This document shows positions 25,376 to 36,841 of a DNA stretch of 64,000 bases, piece by piece. The stretch covers positions 12,815,001-12,879,000 of the forward strand of contig CATNEN010000003.1 in NCBI GenBank assembly GCA_950097015.1, written 5' to 3'. The notes below the pieces were generated by a model that searched no databases, had not been told where the DNA came from, and was given only the letters and a program-made list of their open reading frames with translations. The position numbers and the translations under genes are program-made. Numbering within the stretch: position 1 is the stretch's first letter; every line of letters starts with the position of its first letter. This DNA is from Macrostomum hystrix (Eukaryota > Platyhelminthes > Macrostomidae).

Positions 25376-26400
25376 CAGAAGCTGTGCCGGGTAGTGACAG
25401 ACAAACGAATCTTAACGACAAAACTAACGGATCTTTAATTCGTTTAAGTAACGGATCGTTACAGACTAAACTAACGGATCGTAAATTCAGGCTAAACTAA
25501 CGGATAGTAACAGGCTAAACTAACTGATCGTTAATACAGGCTAAACTAACGGTGAGTTACAGGCAAAACTAACGGGTAGTTACAGGCAAAACTAACGGAT
25601 CGTAAATTCAGGCAAAACTAACGGATAGTTACAGGCTAAACTAACGGATCGTTAATACAGGCAAAACTAACGGTGAGTTACAGGCAAAAATAACGGATCG
25701 TTAATACAGGCTAAACTAACGGATCGTTACAGACTAAACTAACGGATCGTAAATTCAGGCAAAACTAATGGATAGTTACAGGCAAAACTAACGGATCGTT
25801 AATACAGGCTAAACTAACGGATCGTTACAGACTAAACTAACGGATCGTAAATTCAGGCAAAACTAATGGATAGTTACAGGCAACACTAACGGATCGTTAA
25901 TACAGGCTAAACTAACGGATCGTTACAGACTAAACTAACGGATCGTAAATTCAGGCTAAACTAACGGATAGTTACAGGCTAAACTATCGGATCATTAATA
26001 CAGGCTAAATTAACGGAGAGTTACAGGCAAAACTAACGGACCGTTAATACAGGCTTATCTAACGGATAGGTACATGCTAAACTAACGGATCGTTACAGGC
26101 TAAACTAACGGATAGTTACAGGCTAAGCTAATGGATAGTTACAGGCTAAGCTAACGGATAGTTACAGGCTAAACTAACGGATAGTTACAGGCTAAACTAA
26201 CGGATAGTTACAGGCTAAACTAACGGATAGTTACAGGCTATGCTAACGGATAGTTACAGGCTAAGCTAACGGATAGTTACAGGCTAAACTAACGGATAGT
26301 TACAGGCTAAACTAACGGATAGTTACAGGCTAAACTAACGGATAGTTACAGGCTAAGCTAAAGGATCGCTACTAAAAAAACGAATGCGATTCTACTAACT
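25376..26400. repeat. 23/26-bp minisatellite
   Basis: Units are built on aggctaaactaacggatagt. The left half alternates 23-bp (gttacag) and 26-bp (gttaatacag or gtaaattcag) versions. The right half, about 26080-26365, is a nearly pure 23-bp array. It ends about 65 bp before the duplicated UXS1 segment. Confidence 0.93.
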
Positions 26401-26463
26401 AAACTAACGGATCATTACAGGATAAACCAGGATCGCTACAGAATAAATAACAGATCGTTACTT

Positions 26464-26472
26464 TCTTATCAA
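26464..26472 (-). other. Empty SINE insertion site in the UXS1 duplicate
   Basis: The minus strand reads ttgataaga once, continuing into aagtaacg. The functional locus has this 9-mer on both sides of a SINE (46321-46329 and 46642-46650). This copy is therefore the unoccupied allele of that site. Confidence 0.85.
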
Positions 26473-26645
26473 ACAAGGCGTTACTTTGAACTATTGTAGC
26501 AATTCTGAGGAAAAACATGGGCCTCAAAACAATTTAGATCACAAAAATGTTAACGGGCACAATTCACTCCTGGCATTCAGTGAAAAATTAGCTCATTAGA
26601 ACTCAAAAAAGCACAGCTCATCCATTTGGCAGTGAAATTCTCAGG

Positions 26646-27943
26646 TCAAAGCTCGTTAGGATGCACCTCATCCACACTCAAGCGATGCCTGAAATAATGA
26701 ATTGTCTGCAGCAGGCCATCTCTTAGCAATACACTCGGTTGCCAACCAAGCTCTCGCTTAGCAACCGAGATATCCGGCTTGCGTCGATGTGGGTCATCTT
26801 TGGCGGGATGCAAGCGGTGCACTGGAGAGCTTGAGTTGGCTAGAGTGAGCACAGTTTGAGCAAACTCGCTTATGGTGTGCTCATCAGGATTACCCAGATT
26901 TACTGGCTGAGAATAATTGCTAGACATCAGCGCAATGAGACCCGACACCAAATCCGTCACGTACTGAAACGACCGGGTCTGCTCGCCTTGGCCATAGACA
27001 GTCAGCGGCTGGCCTCTGAGGGCCTGCAGGATGAAGTTGCTCACAACGCGACCATCGTTCATCTGCATTCGGGGCCCGAAGGTGTTGAAGAATACGAACT
27101 AGAGAGACTAGAGACTACTCGAATGTCCACGTTGCTGCGGCTGCGGGAAGTGCAAGGGGCGGAGTTTATTGACAGCTGGGAATGGGATTGACAGCTAGGG
27201 AAGATGGGATTGGCAGCTGGGGAAGATGGGATTGGCAGCTGGGAAGATGAAATTGACAGCTGGGGAAGATGGGATTGACAGCTAGGGAGATGGGATTGGC
27301 AGCTGGGGAAGATGGGATTGACAGCTGGGGAGATGGGATTGGCAGCTGGGGAGATGGGATTGACAGGTGCGTAGATGGGATTGTCAGCTGGGGAAGATGG
27401 GATTGGCAGCTGGGGAAGATGGGATCGGCAGCATAGGATGATAGGATTGGAATGAAAATTGGCGATCAGGGATAGATAGGAACCAACATTTTTTTCCAGA
27501 AAAATAGATAACGATAGATACAAAAAGCCCTCGTATATTTGCTGTTACTGGATTCCCAAAGGGGATCAGGAGATCTGAGATTAAAAGAGAAATGGGATCT
27601 GGGATGAGTGAGAAATCTGGATACTGAAGCAGACTCTGAGATCCCTGCACAATGCTCACCGTTTGTAAGCGTAGCACAGCGCCTCAGCCGCTCGCTTGCC
27701 CTCATCGTAGCAGGACCTCGGTCCGATGGGATTAACATTTCCCCAATAGTCCTCGGACTGCGGGTGCCGCTCTGGATCGCCGTAGACCTCGGAGGTGCTG
27801 GCCAGCAGGAGGCGGGCCTTGGTGCGCTTGGCCAAGCCCAGCATGTTGATGGTGCCAATCAGGTTGGTCTTCAGAGTCTTCACCGGGTTCAGCTGGTAGT
27901 TTGGAGGGCTGGCGGGCGATGCCAGGTGGTAGATCTGGTCCAC
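26646..27943 (-). pseudogene. UXS1: Partial inverted duplicate of UXS1 (exons 2 and 3), frameshifted
   Basis: Exon 2 (27943-27660) encodes exactly the same amino acids as the functional exon at 44526-44809, with splice sites kept. Exon 3 (27140-26646) is 495 bp instead of 478. Just after the codons for NVDIRV, six bases are replaced by a 23-base filler made of tctctag-like pieces. The net +17 shifts the frame into a TGA at 27059. Beyond it the NAD-sugar domain stays nearly intact (a His for Gln in the RLxPAKDD segment). The membrane-anchor exon 1 and the Rossmann GxxGxxG are absent; the copy stops inside the intron-1 repeat. It can be a pseudogene from a recent inverted duplication or, less likely, an assembly haplotig. 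Confidence 0.9.
27160..27450. repeat. Minisatellite in intron 2 of the UXS1 duplicate
   Basis: About 13 copies of a roughly 20-22-bp unit, gggattgacagctggggaag on the plus strand. It is the reverse complement of the array in intron 2 of the functional gene (45055-45640), but shorter. Confidence 0.9.
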
Positions 27944-28039
27944 CTGGGGTTTAGGGATTGGGCATAGGGATTGACCTTTGTTTTGGGGATCGTGGTTGCG
28001 TATAGGGGGAGCTTTAAAGACTGAGGATTGGGTAATAGG

Positions 28040-28310
28040 GAGACTTGAGGATTTTGGGAATCGGGGATCGGCAGGAATAGGGATTTAGGATTGGGAAGAT
28101 TAGGGATTTTGGGATTAGGAAGGTTAGGGATTCATGGATTAGGAAGATTAGGGATTCTGGGATTAGGAAGATAAGGGATTCGGGGATTAGGAAGATTAGG
28201 GATTCTGGGATTAGGAAGATTAGGGATTCAGGGATTAGGAAGATTAGGGATTCTGGGATTAGGAAGATTAGCGACTTGGGATTGGGAAGATTAAGGATTG
28301 GATATTAGGA
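28040..28310. repeat. 22-bp repeat in intron 1 of the UXS1 duplicate
   Basis: Units of the form gattaggaagattagggat correspond, inverted, to the repeat at 44205-44390. The homology with the functional locus ends within or just past this array, so the duplication breakpoint lies in it. Confidence 0.85.
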
Positions 28311-28394
28311 AATTTTGTTTTGAGGATTGCGGCTCCGCATATATAGATAACTTGGGAACTGGGAAACTTCGAGTTTGTGGATTTGGGGATTTGG

Positions 28395-28668
28395 ACTCGC
28401 GATAATAAATAATAATAATTGATTATACCTGCACCGATCGGGCCAGATGTGCAGGCTGTTCGGTCCATGGACTGGGGGTATGCCACACCCACATTTAATT
28501 ACCCCAAATGATGCTGGTACCCATTTAACAGCTGGGTGAACTGAAACGATGCAGAGTTTAAGTGTCCTGCTAGAGAACACAAATCGTTCCAGTGGAGTCG
28601 GGAATCGAACCCTCGACCTTCAAGTCGTGAGTCCGACGCTCTGACCACAAGGCTACAACCTCCTTAAA
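28395..28668 (-). mobile_element. SINE family A, near full-length copy
   Basis: Read on the minus strand it starts with ggttgtagccttgtggtcag (A-box region) and has ggtcgagggttcgattcccg as B box. It continues with the family-A body and ends in an ATT-rich tail (plus strand aataataataattg near 28408). It matches the copy at 46330. Confidence 0.87.
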
Positions 28669-28669
28669 T

Positions 28670-29890
28670 GGTGTTAGGTGAATCGCGAAGATAAGGTCCG
28701 GGAATAACAGGGATTTAAATCTTTGTGGCTGACGACTGGGTGTTAGGGGGATTTGGGATTTAGTAAATTTGAGATCGGGAGGAAGATTAGGGATTATGAA
28801 TTTAGAGACATCGGATTAGGGACTGCGGGAATCGAGAAGAGTTTCGAAATCAGGAAGCTGTTTATTATATAGTAATAATGACTTCGAAAATTTACAAAGA
28901 AACATTTGAGCATTTGCATATCGTGGAGATAAAAAAATGATAAAATGAAGTAAAACGTTCTACGCTCGTACGTCCACTTTCGCTCACTTCAAGAAGCAGC
29001 GGACTGATAATGTCGTGATGTAGGAACTCGAATTTTTTGTGACCAATCCATTGCTCAATATTGTCTCGCCGGCCAGTGAAGTATGCTTAAAATAATGCTG
29101 CTAAGAATTATGCTTGAAATAAGTATGCTTCTCACAAGGCACAAGTAGAGCACTGATTTTAACATAAACAAGTGTTGTTAAAATAACAATCGGCCTAATA
29201 ACTTTCGCTATTTAAAACTAAAGACTGCTTTCTAAAGAATATAAAATCAAGTCAAGTATAGTTACGTGTGGAGGCAAGTATAAGGAACTCGCAAAATTTG
29301 TAAATTGCTGCAAACTGCTAGTAACTTATTGCACCACAGCTAATGTACGTTTGTCACATTTTGTTCAAAGTTCTTCTATTTCATTGTTTCTGTCTATGAA
29401 TAATACTTCCAGAATTGTTGAGCTCATTGACTGACAATGGTCGTTAGTATTAAACATTTATAACGGTGTAAATACATTATCAGTTTTAGTGTAAATATGT
29501 TTCATTTTTTTGTTGTAAATACGTTTTATAAAAATACTCAAAAATCTAAAAATTAAATACGCGCCAAAAATAACAAAATTTTTTTTTACTCTTTACTATA
29601 TTGAAAGTAATACTGTATGAATTTTTTTGTTTTAATGATTACCGTGTAAATATTATTTTGTGAAAATTCACACTTTACACAAATGCTAAAAAACTCTTGT
29701 ATATATAGACGCAGTTTTTCAGACAGAAAAATAAACTCGCCGTGCGTGTAAGAGAGTGAGAGAGTGTGTGTGAGTAAAATTGTTGGCCGAAAGTCAAGTC
29801 ATTGTTGAAGCTTTAAGTGTGTTCGAGATATAAAAGAGTGAATTGAGGAAATAATTCATTGTGTTAGTCATTTGTGAGAAGATACTGAGA
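28670..29890. other. Intergenic DNA after the UXS1 duplicate
   Basis: No ORF is recognised. A segment near 29697-29740 has tatatatag followed by a cagtttttcagaca stretch and aataaac. This resembles the promoter and poly(A) part of an LTR, but no paired LTR or pol gene is visible. Confidence 0.35.
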
Positions 29891-29892
29891 GA

Positions 29893-29985
29893 TATACTGA
29901 GTACTATACTAAGAACCATACTAAGAACTATACTAAGAACCATACTAAGACCTATACTCAGATTTATACTAAGAATATTACTAAG
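29893..29985. repeat. Short tandem repeat, about 13 bp
   Basis: About seven imperfect copies of atactaagaacca-like units. Confidence 0.75.
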
Positions 29986-30419
29986 AGGGAACTGCTAAAC
30001 TCTAATCTCGGGAACGCCTAATCGGCTGGAAAGTATATATAGTGCCTAATAACCGCTCGTGCAACACATACGCTACCATGTTGAGAAGTTAAAACGGCCC
30101 ATTTAAGGACCGCCAGTCTAAGATATCTATTTGAAACAGCAGCAGTGAGATCAGACCTGGTACAACTTTGGTGGCATCAGTGGGATATTAAATACTATAG
30201 AATAGCCATGCAACACATTTTTGTTTGCTCCTCTACCAAACATGCCTCTGCAAGAACATACGCACGCACAGCAGGTACGTGGTCTTAAGAATTACAGAAT
30301 GCTCTTTCTGAGACTGACAGAAAATTATAAGAATGGCAAAACTTCAACAGGATTTTCGTTAGTATAACGTCTTGAGAATAGTAGACGTTATAATGAGAAT
30401 AGCGAAATATCGTATGAAT

Positions 30420-30890
30420 AGCTGAATGTTGTGAGAATGCCAGAACTTCGCGAGAATGACGGAACGCCATGAGAATGACAGAACTTCGCGAGAATGACAG
30501 AACGTCGTGAGAATGACAGAACGTCGTTAAAATGACAGAACGTCGCGAGAACGGTGAACGTAAAGAGAATTAAAAAACGTCATGAGAATAACAAACATCG
30601 TCAGAATGACAGAACTTCGTGAGAATTGACAGAACGTCGTGAGAATGACAGAACGTCGTTAAAATGACAGAACGTCGCGAGAACGGTGAACGTAAAGAGA
30701 ATTAAAAAACGTCATGAGAATAACAAACATCGTCAGAATGACAGAACTTCGTGAGAATTGACAGAACGTCGTTAAAATGACAGAACGTCGTTAAAATGAC
30801 AACGTCGCGAGAACGGTGAACGTAAAGAGAATGAAAAAACGTCATGAGAATAACAAACATCGTCAGAATGACAGAACGTCATTTCATCAA
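30420..30890. repeat. Composite minisatellite with 130-bp higher-order unit
   Basis: The basic unit of about 19 bp is gagaatgacagaacgtcgt. A larger block containing cgtcgcgagaacggtgaacg recurs at about 30543, 30673 and 30803, giving a 130-132-bp period. Confidence 0.9.
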
Positions 30891-31623
30891 CGGACTTTTG
30901 GATTATTGGATTTGGAGAGAGGACATTTTGAAGGACGCGGAAAAAAGAGGATTGTGAGAACAGAAGTATAGAAGAAAATGATGGACAAGGGCACGGACAG
31001 GAAATTAAAGAACAAAGCACAAACAGGATGACTGTTGGAGAATCGAGAGTGACACAGGAGGAAATTAACTTGGCGGACTGGTAGGCCCAGAAGGGACTGA
31101 CAGGTATGAAAGTGGGAACTAGGGCTAGCATGTATTTGAAGTATAGAGCTGGCAGCTGGGCATATCCAGGGATCTGCTGCTGCTGCAATTAAAGTGCTCA
31201 GACCACGTCTGCAGGCCTACAACAGCGTGTTTGCTTGGCAAGAAGAAAATTGGTCTAAAAATAGGCACTCAGCTTTATAACTAAAAAAGTCTCTGGATGG
31301 TGTGTAGATTGCACTCGCTTTAGCTGGCTGAAACCAAGCTAGAAAGTTGACACTGCTGCGGGAAATGCTGCAGCTGCATGCAAGCATGGGAGCAGTGTAG
31401 AAGCGATATCACGTATTGAGAACTTATGAAGGTGTGCTAAGAACATTACGATTGGCTAGCCCGGCTGGTTCGTTGGATTAAACAAAAAGCAAACAAATTC
31501 ATCCATACAAAACTGAGGCAGCGTGGCTTTTCGCGATTTAAATATAGTCCAGTCGCAAGTCCCATATAAACCTCGTATTCATTGATGCGAGAAGCAGCAG
31601 TTTGATGCCCAGCTTGAGCAAAC
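30891..31623. other. Upstream region of the glycosyltransferase
   Basis: Non-repetitive sequence with no recognised coding exon. It should contain the 5' UTR and promoter of the gene starting at 31624, but no core element can be named. Confidence 0.35.
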
Positions 31624-34268
31624 ATGCCGTCACGCAATCACAGACGGGCCAAGCACCATCGCCAGCGCTCCAGAAAGCGCTTTGTGTTCTTAGCAACGAC
31701 TGCTTGCGTTCTTGTTTTTGGCCTGGTTATTCTAGCCAACAACAATTGGATCTACTTCACCTACTACACTCATCATGGTTGGTTTGAGTCGATGGATCAT
31801 AGTCACGTGGTTGGAGGCTTCTCAGACGATACGGAGACTGAGTCGGCGATTAAAAAGATTATAGCTGAGCAGGACAACGCCATGGTGAGGCCGCGAAGAT
31901 ACGAATGGAACGTGAGCGGTGAGTGCCAGGGTCGCATTCCGCTGCTGCTGCACCAGATCATCGGCACGAGCGATGCACCGCTCGACTATCGACCGTCCGT
32001 ATCTTCCTGTCTAAGACTGAACCCCCAGTTCGCCTACATGTTGTGGACTGACGACGATGCCAAACTGTTCATGCAGACGCACTATGCCCAGTTTTCGGGG
32101 CTGTTCAACAGCTACAGGCAGCCCTTGCAGAGGTCGGACGCTCTGAGATACTTCATTTTGCATCACTACGGAGGTGAGCAGACAACTTAACATGAGCAGA
32201 AAAATGAGAAACTGGACATGATAAAGAAAAACCGATCGAATAAAGAATGTGAAATCGATTGATAATGTTTCGATTGAATCGACCGTATGAAACGAACATA
32301 TGAAATCGATCGATAATCGACCGTAGGAAACTGATCGATAAACGAACGTATGAAATCGATCGATAATCGAACGTAGGAAATCGATAGAAAACGAACATAA
32401 GAAAATCGATCGATAGTGAATCGCCTGAAACTGCCAATTAATTAAGTAAAGTCAAAGTTTGTCTAGATTAGTTTAGATAAATTCTTTATCGATAATAAAC
32501 ATACGCTCGTAATAAAATGAATCACTACAACTTATCCACTCGAGGTGTCTACCTTGACATGGACGTACATTGTCTACGCCCGCTAGACTCTCTGGTCGCC
32601 AAGGAGACCTGCTTCTTCGATCAGGAGCGATCGGAGCAGACCAGAATTCTGCACGGAATTGAATTTGCCGTGATGAACTCAGCAATCGGTTGCGTGAGGA
32701 GGCATCCGTTCCTAGAGCAGGTGATTAACAACCTGCAAGCAGCGAAGCATAGTAAGCATGCATACTAAACTTATTTCGACTAAATGAAATGAAATGTGTT
32801 CGCTGACTGCTGAGCAAACAAGCACGCAGATACTCTACGTAGGCACACGCTCACACAGGGTATGTACATCTGCCCTGACTTTCTCATCGTCAGGCAGTGT
32901 CCACTTCACTGTGCCTTGGAGGTTGGCCCTCAAGGTCGTCAACGACAAGCCCCCAAGCCTTCTCTCTCCGCGACTGCGCCCCAAAAGAATGTAATTACCT
33001 CGCCGCGTGGAATCGAGCTCAGCGGACCTTGGTGCGAGAGGCAAACGCGTTAACCGCTCTAACAATGACTAATTAAGTATATTTATGTATGGATTACTAC
33101 GCATACTACGCGATTCCAACGCATTTTAAAAAGCATGCAGATTATTACTGAGCTGATAACTACGGGAATAGTTTAAAAGGAGTAAAACTTCGTAAATTAT
33201 GTTGGTAAAACTAAACTTTTCCTTACTGGTAAACGAATAAAAGCTGCCATCGCGATTATCAATCTATCAATTCAGCTGCAGGTCAGGACATCATCAGATC
33301 AACTGGTCCGCTCTACCTCACAAACCAACTGAAGCTGTTTCAACGAAACTATTTGATTAGTCGTCGACTGGGACTTCGCATTCTACAGCCTGATGTGTTC
33401 TCGCCATTGTTAGATAGAACAGCCAGGCTTAACGCCATTTGCGGTTAGTGCTTCCTTCTGGATATGACTGTCTCCTGTTTCCTGTTAGACAGGATTGTCT
33501 CCTGTTAGACAGGATTGTCTCCTGTTAGACAGGATTGTCTCCTATTATACAGGACTGTTTCCTGTTAGACAGGTCTGTTTCCTGTTAGACAGGATTGTCT
33601 CCTGTTAGACAGGACTGTTTCCTGTTAGACAGGACTGTTTCCTGTTAGACAGGATTGTCTCCTGTTAGACAGGACTGTTTCCTGTTAGACAGGACTGTTT
33701 CCTGTTAGACAGGATTGTCTCCTGTTAGAGAGGACTGTCTCCTGTTAGACAGGATTGTCTCCTGTTAGACAGGACTGTCTCCTGTTAGACAGGATTGTCT
33801 CCTGTTAGAGAGGACTGTCTCCTGTTAGACAGGACTGTCTATTCTATCAGTGTTTTTATAACAGCCTCTGCAGGTGCCTCACATTACTCAACTATTACAG
33901 CACCCCTGCTCAAAGAGCCAGCAGCAGCAGACTCATTTTTGGCTTCATCATCTTCGACTCAGATGAGGCTGGAATCTTGCCGTCAGCTGGCTGAGAGCTG
34001 GAACAGTAGCCGATTGTGGATCACGGATAAGACGGTGGGAATTCACCGCTTTCTACACCTCGGTTACTCGATTCACAGTGGCAACAGGCAACGGTTGAAA
34101 TTTTCTATTTCAAGCTTGTTCTATCACATTCGGAAATATTATTCGGTCGCTGAGCCATCTAGCTCTAACTACAGAACTCTCACAATTCATCGATTTAGTC
34201 GACTAAAATTGGAAGACCGAAAAACTTTTAGTAGAATAATAAATGTTTGCTTTTTGTACTTCCAGTAG
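31624..34268 (+). CDS. Type II membrane DXD-motif glycosyltransferase, four exons
   Basis: This is a probable Golgi sugar transferase of the Gly_transf_sug (DXD) family, the group that includes yeast OCH1 and SUR1/CSH1 and related metazoan proteins. Exons are 31624-32173, 32545-32751, 33282-33443 and 33874-34268, all joined through phase-1 splits. They give 437 residues. The protein has a basic N-terminus and one membrane anchor at about residues 20-40 (FVFLATTACVLVFGLVILA). The catalytic core follows with IPLLLHQIIG, YMLWTDDDAK and RSDALRYFILHHYGG. The DXD is in GVYLDMDVHCLRPLD, followed by AVMNSAIG and STGPLYLT. The C-terminal exon is poorly conserved and I do not recognise it. Introns contain an ATCGAT-rich repeat, a SINE and a 20-bp minisatellite. 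Donor sugar and acceptor are unknown. Confidence 0.85.
32230..32420. repeat. ATCGAT-rich short minisatellite in glycosyltransferase intron 1
   Basis: About seven degenerate units of roughly 25 bp built on aaatcgatcgataatcgaac. The motif atcgatcgat is itself palindromic, so the array has many potential hairpins. Confidence 0.8.
32803..33064 (-). mobile_element. SINE family B copy in glycosyltransferase intron 2
   Basis: On the minus strand it reads agagcggttaacgcgtttgc, then the family-B body with gccaacctccaaggcac and gacgatgagaaagtcaggg. It is truncated at its 3' end compared with the copy at 22011. Confidence 0.87.
33463..33840. repeat. 20-bp minisatellite in glycosyltransferase intron 3
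   Basis: About 18 copies of ctgttagacaggattgtctc, alternating with a gactgtttc variant. The core gttagacag is also the core of the UFC1-intron unit. The array starts about 20 bp after the donor. Confidence 0.95.
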
Positions 34269-34569
34269 TGTAGTTAGAACGTAAAATGATGGACGCGATT
34301 AGCGCATTGTTGCTTTAAACGAGAACTAACATAGTATTTTTTGAAAATTTGCTTTATTTATTATGTAAAATTAGTATGCAAGGACTCCAGTCTTATCTCA
34401 TTTGGTAATTCAGGACAACATAGAGTTTACACCGACGATCGTGGAGTTAAAGCAGAGAAAATACGTTTCTTAGAATCGGCTAACATCAAATCGTTATTTT
34501 TTCAACGACACAGTTGCATTGTGACCATTGACAGCAGAAAGTCAGTACTAATTTTTAATTCGTTTGTCT

Positions 34570-34639
34570 GAAATCGAAAAAAACAGATGCTAACTGAGAA
34601 TCATCAAAAAAGGGTCTTGTTCCATAAAACTTCAGGTCA
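34570..34639. other. Glycosyltransferase 3' flank
   Basis: Short unique stretch before the 31-bp array. An AATAAA lies at 34238-34243, inside the last coding codons. No other clear poly(A) signal is seen before the array. Confidence 0.35.
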
Positions 34640-35570
34640 TGGGTCTTATATCCCCTGAAACTTCAGGCCATGGGTCTTATATCCCCTGAAACTTCAGGCC
34701 ATGGGTCTTATATCCCCTGAAACATCAGTCCATGGGTCTTATATCCCCTGAAACATCAGTCCATGGGTCTTATATCCCCTGAAACTTCAGTCCATGGGTC
34801 TTATATCCCCTGAAACATCAGTCCATGGGTCTTATATCCCCTGAAACATCAGTCCATGGGTCTTATATCCCCTGAAACATCAGTCCATGGGTCTTATATC
34901 CCCTGAAACATCAGTCCATGGGTCTTATATCCCCTGAAACATCAGTCCATGGGTCTTATATCCCCTGAAACATCAGTCCATGGGTCTTATATCCCCTGAA
35001 ACATCAGTCCATGGGTCTTATATCCCCTGAAACATCAGTCCATGGGTCTTATATCCCCTGAAACATCAGTCCATGGGTCTTATATCCCCTGAAACATCAG
35101 TCCATGGGTCTTATATCCCCTGAAACTTCAGTCCATGGGTCTTATATCCCCTGAAACATCAGTCCATGGGTCTTATATCCCCTGAAACATCAGTCCATGG
35201 GTCTTATATCCCCTGAAACTTCAGGCCATGGGTCTTATATCCCCTGAAACTTCAGTCCATGGGTCTTATATCCCCTGAAACTTCAGGCCATGGGTCTTAT
35301 ATCCCCTGAAACTTCAGGCCATGGGTCTTATATCCCCTGAAACATCAGTCCATGGGTCTTATATCCCCTGAAACATCAGTCCATGGGTCTTATATCCCCT
35401 GAAACTTCAGTCCATGGGTCTTATATCCCCTGAAACATCAGTCCATGGGTCTTATATCCCCTGAAACATCAGTCCATGGGTCTTATATCCCCTGAAACTT
35501 CAGGCCATGGGTCTTATATCCCCTGAAACTTCAGGCCATGGGTCTTATATCCCCTGAAACTTTAGGACCA
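34640..35570. repeat. 31-bp minisatellite between glycosyltransferase and CPEB1-type gene
   Basis: About 30 copies of a 31-bp unit containing catgggtcttatatcccctg. They vary at aaacttcag/aaacatcag and at gg/gt before the catggg. Confidence 0.97.
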
Positions 35571-36110
35571 AGGCATTTACCTTCTATGTTTAAATCAAGT
35601 CTAACTAAAAGTAAAACGGTACAATAAACAACAAAAGTACAACAAGAAAAAGACAGCAAGTATAGCGAAACATTTTAAATGATAAAGATTAAAAGACAAT
35701 GCTTTGTCAGTATGTCATTAACAAAAATACTAAGGCTTATTAGCTAAAACTAAAAAATAGATTAAACAGTTTACGAAATCTACAAAAACACACCAACATT
35801 AAAACAAAACTTTAAATAAAAAAATTTAAGATACGACGCAGATAGCGAAAATGTTTTTCCGGAACAGATGAAACTAAAACAAAACCATTTTGTTAGAATT
35901 CATTTTGAATAAAAATAAGTAGACGAGTGCACAATAAAACTACTGTAAAGAATATGCTTTGTCAAACTATAAAAATTAGTACAAAAGAATCGGTTTCGAA
36001 TGAAAAATAACTGAATTAAAATGGTTCATAGTTAAAAAGAAGACTTAAAAATTGGATTGAACATTATTAATTAAAACGCATTTTTTATATGCACGGAATA
36101 TGAGAAGAGG
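35571..36110. other. AT-rich intergenic DNA
   Basis: No gene or repeat is recognised. It lies downstream of both convergent genes. Confidence 0.4.
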
Positions 36111-36129
36111 AGAAAAAATAGGACTGGGA

Positions 36130-36735
36130 AGCATATGGCGAGAGGAGAAGAGTGGGAAAGATGGGTAGGAGAGAAAATGGGAAGAATGGGAAAGATGGGT
36201 AGGAGAGAAAATGGGAAGAATGGGAAAGATGGGTAGGAGAGAAAATGGGAAGAATGGGAAAGATGGGTAGGAGAGAAAATGGGAAGAATGGGAAAGATGG
36301 GAAGGAGAGAAAATGGGAAGAATGGGAAAGATGGGTAGGAGAGAAAATGGGAAAGATGGGTAGGGGAGAAAATGGGAAGAATGGGAAAGATGGGTAGGAG
36401 AGAAAATGGGAAGAATGGGAAAGATGGGTAGGGGAGAAAATGGAAATAATGGGAAAGATGGGTAGGGGAGAAAAGGTGAAGAATGGGAAAGATGAGAAGG
36501 GGAGAAAAAGGGAAGAATGGGAAAGATGGATAGGAGAGAAAATGGGAAGAATGGGAAAGATGGGAAAGGGAGAAAATGGGAAGAATGGGAAAGATGGGTA
36601 GGACTAGGAGAGAAAATGGGAAGAATGGGAAAGATGGGTAGGAGAGAAAATGGGAAGAATGGGAAAGATGGGTAGGAGAGAAAATGGGAAGAATGGGAAA
36701 GATGGGTAGGAGAGAAAATGGAGACAATGGGAAAG
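36130..36735. repeat. 34-bp purine-rich minisatellite downstream of CPEB1-type gene
   Basis: About 17 copies of a 34-bp unit built on gaatgggaaagatgggtagg and gagaaaatggg. The plus strand is almost pure purine, so it could form triplex structures. It is open in several frames on the minus strand, which is an effect of the repeat and not evidence of coding. Confidence 0.95.
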
Positions 36736-36841
36736 TCGTGACGAAGAAAATGGGACAAATTGTAGTTGTACTAAAAAGCTCAGACCTTACAAAACAGTCT
36801 ACAGAGTGTTAATCCAAGTTAGCAGGGTCCGTCATTGAACG

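Noticed and set aside
25318-25500. 60-codon ORF at the start of the 23-bp array
   Set aside because: Mostly repeat-derived and short, with no similarity I recognise.
30270-31190. Minus-strand ORFs of 61 and 138 codons
   Set aside because: No domain, composition follows the repeat, and no transcript-like features are seen.
36045-36758. Minus-strand ORFs of 218-237 codons, rich in Phe/Pro/Ser
   Set aside because: Frames through the 34-bp array; two frames are open at once, which marks a repeat rather than a gene.
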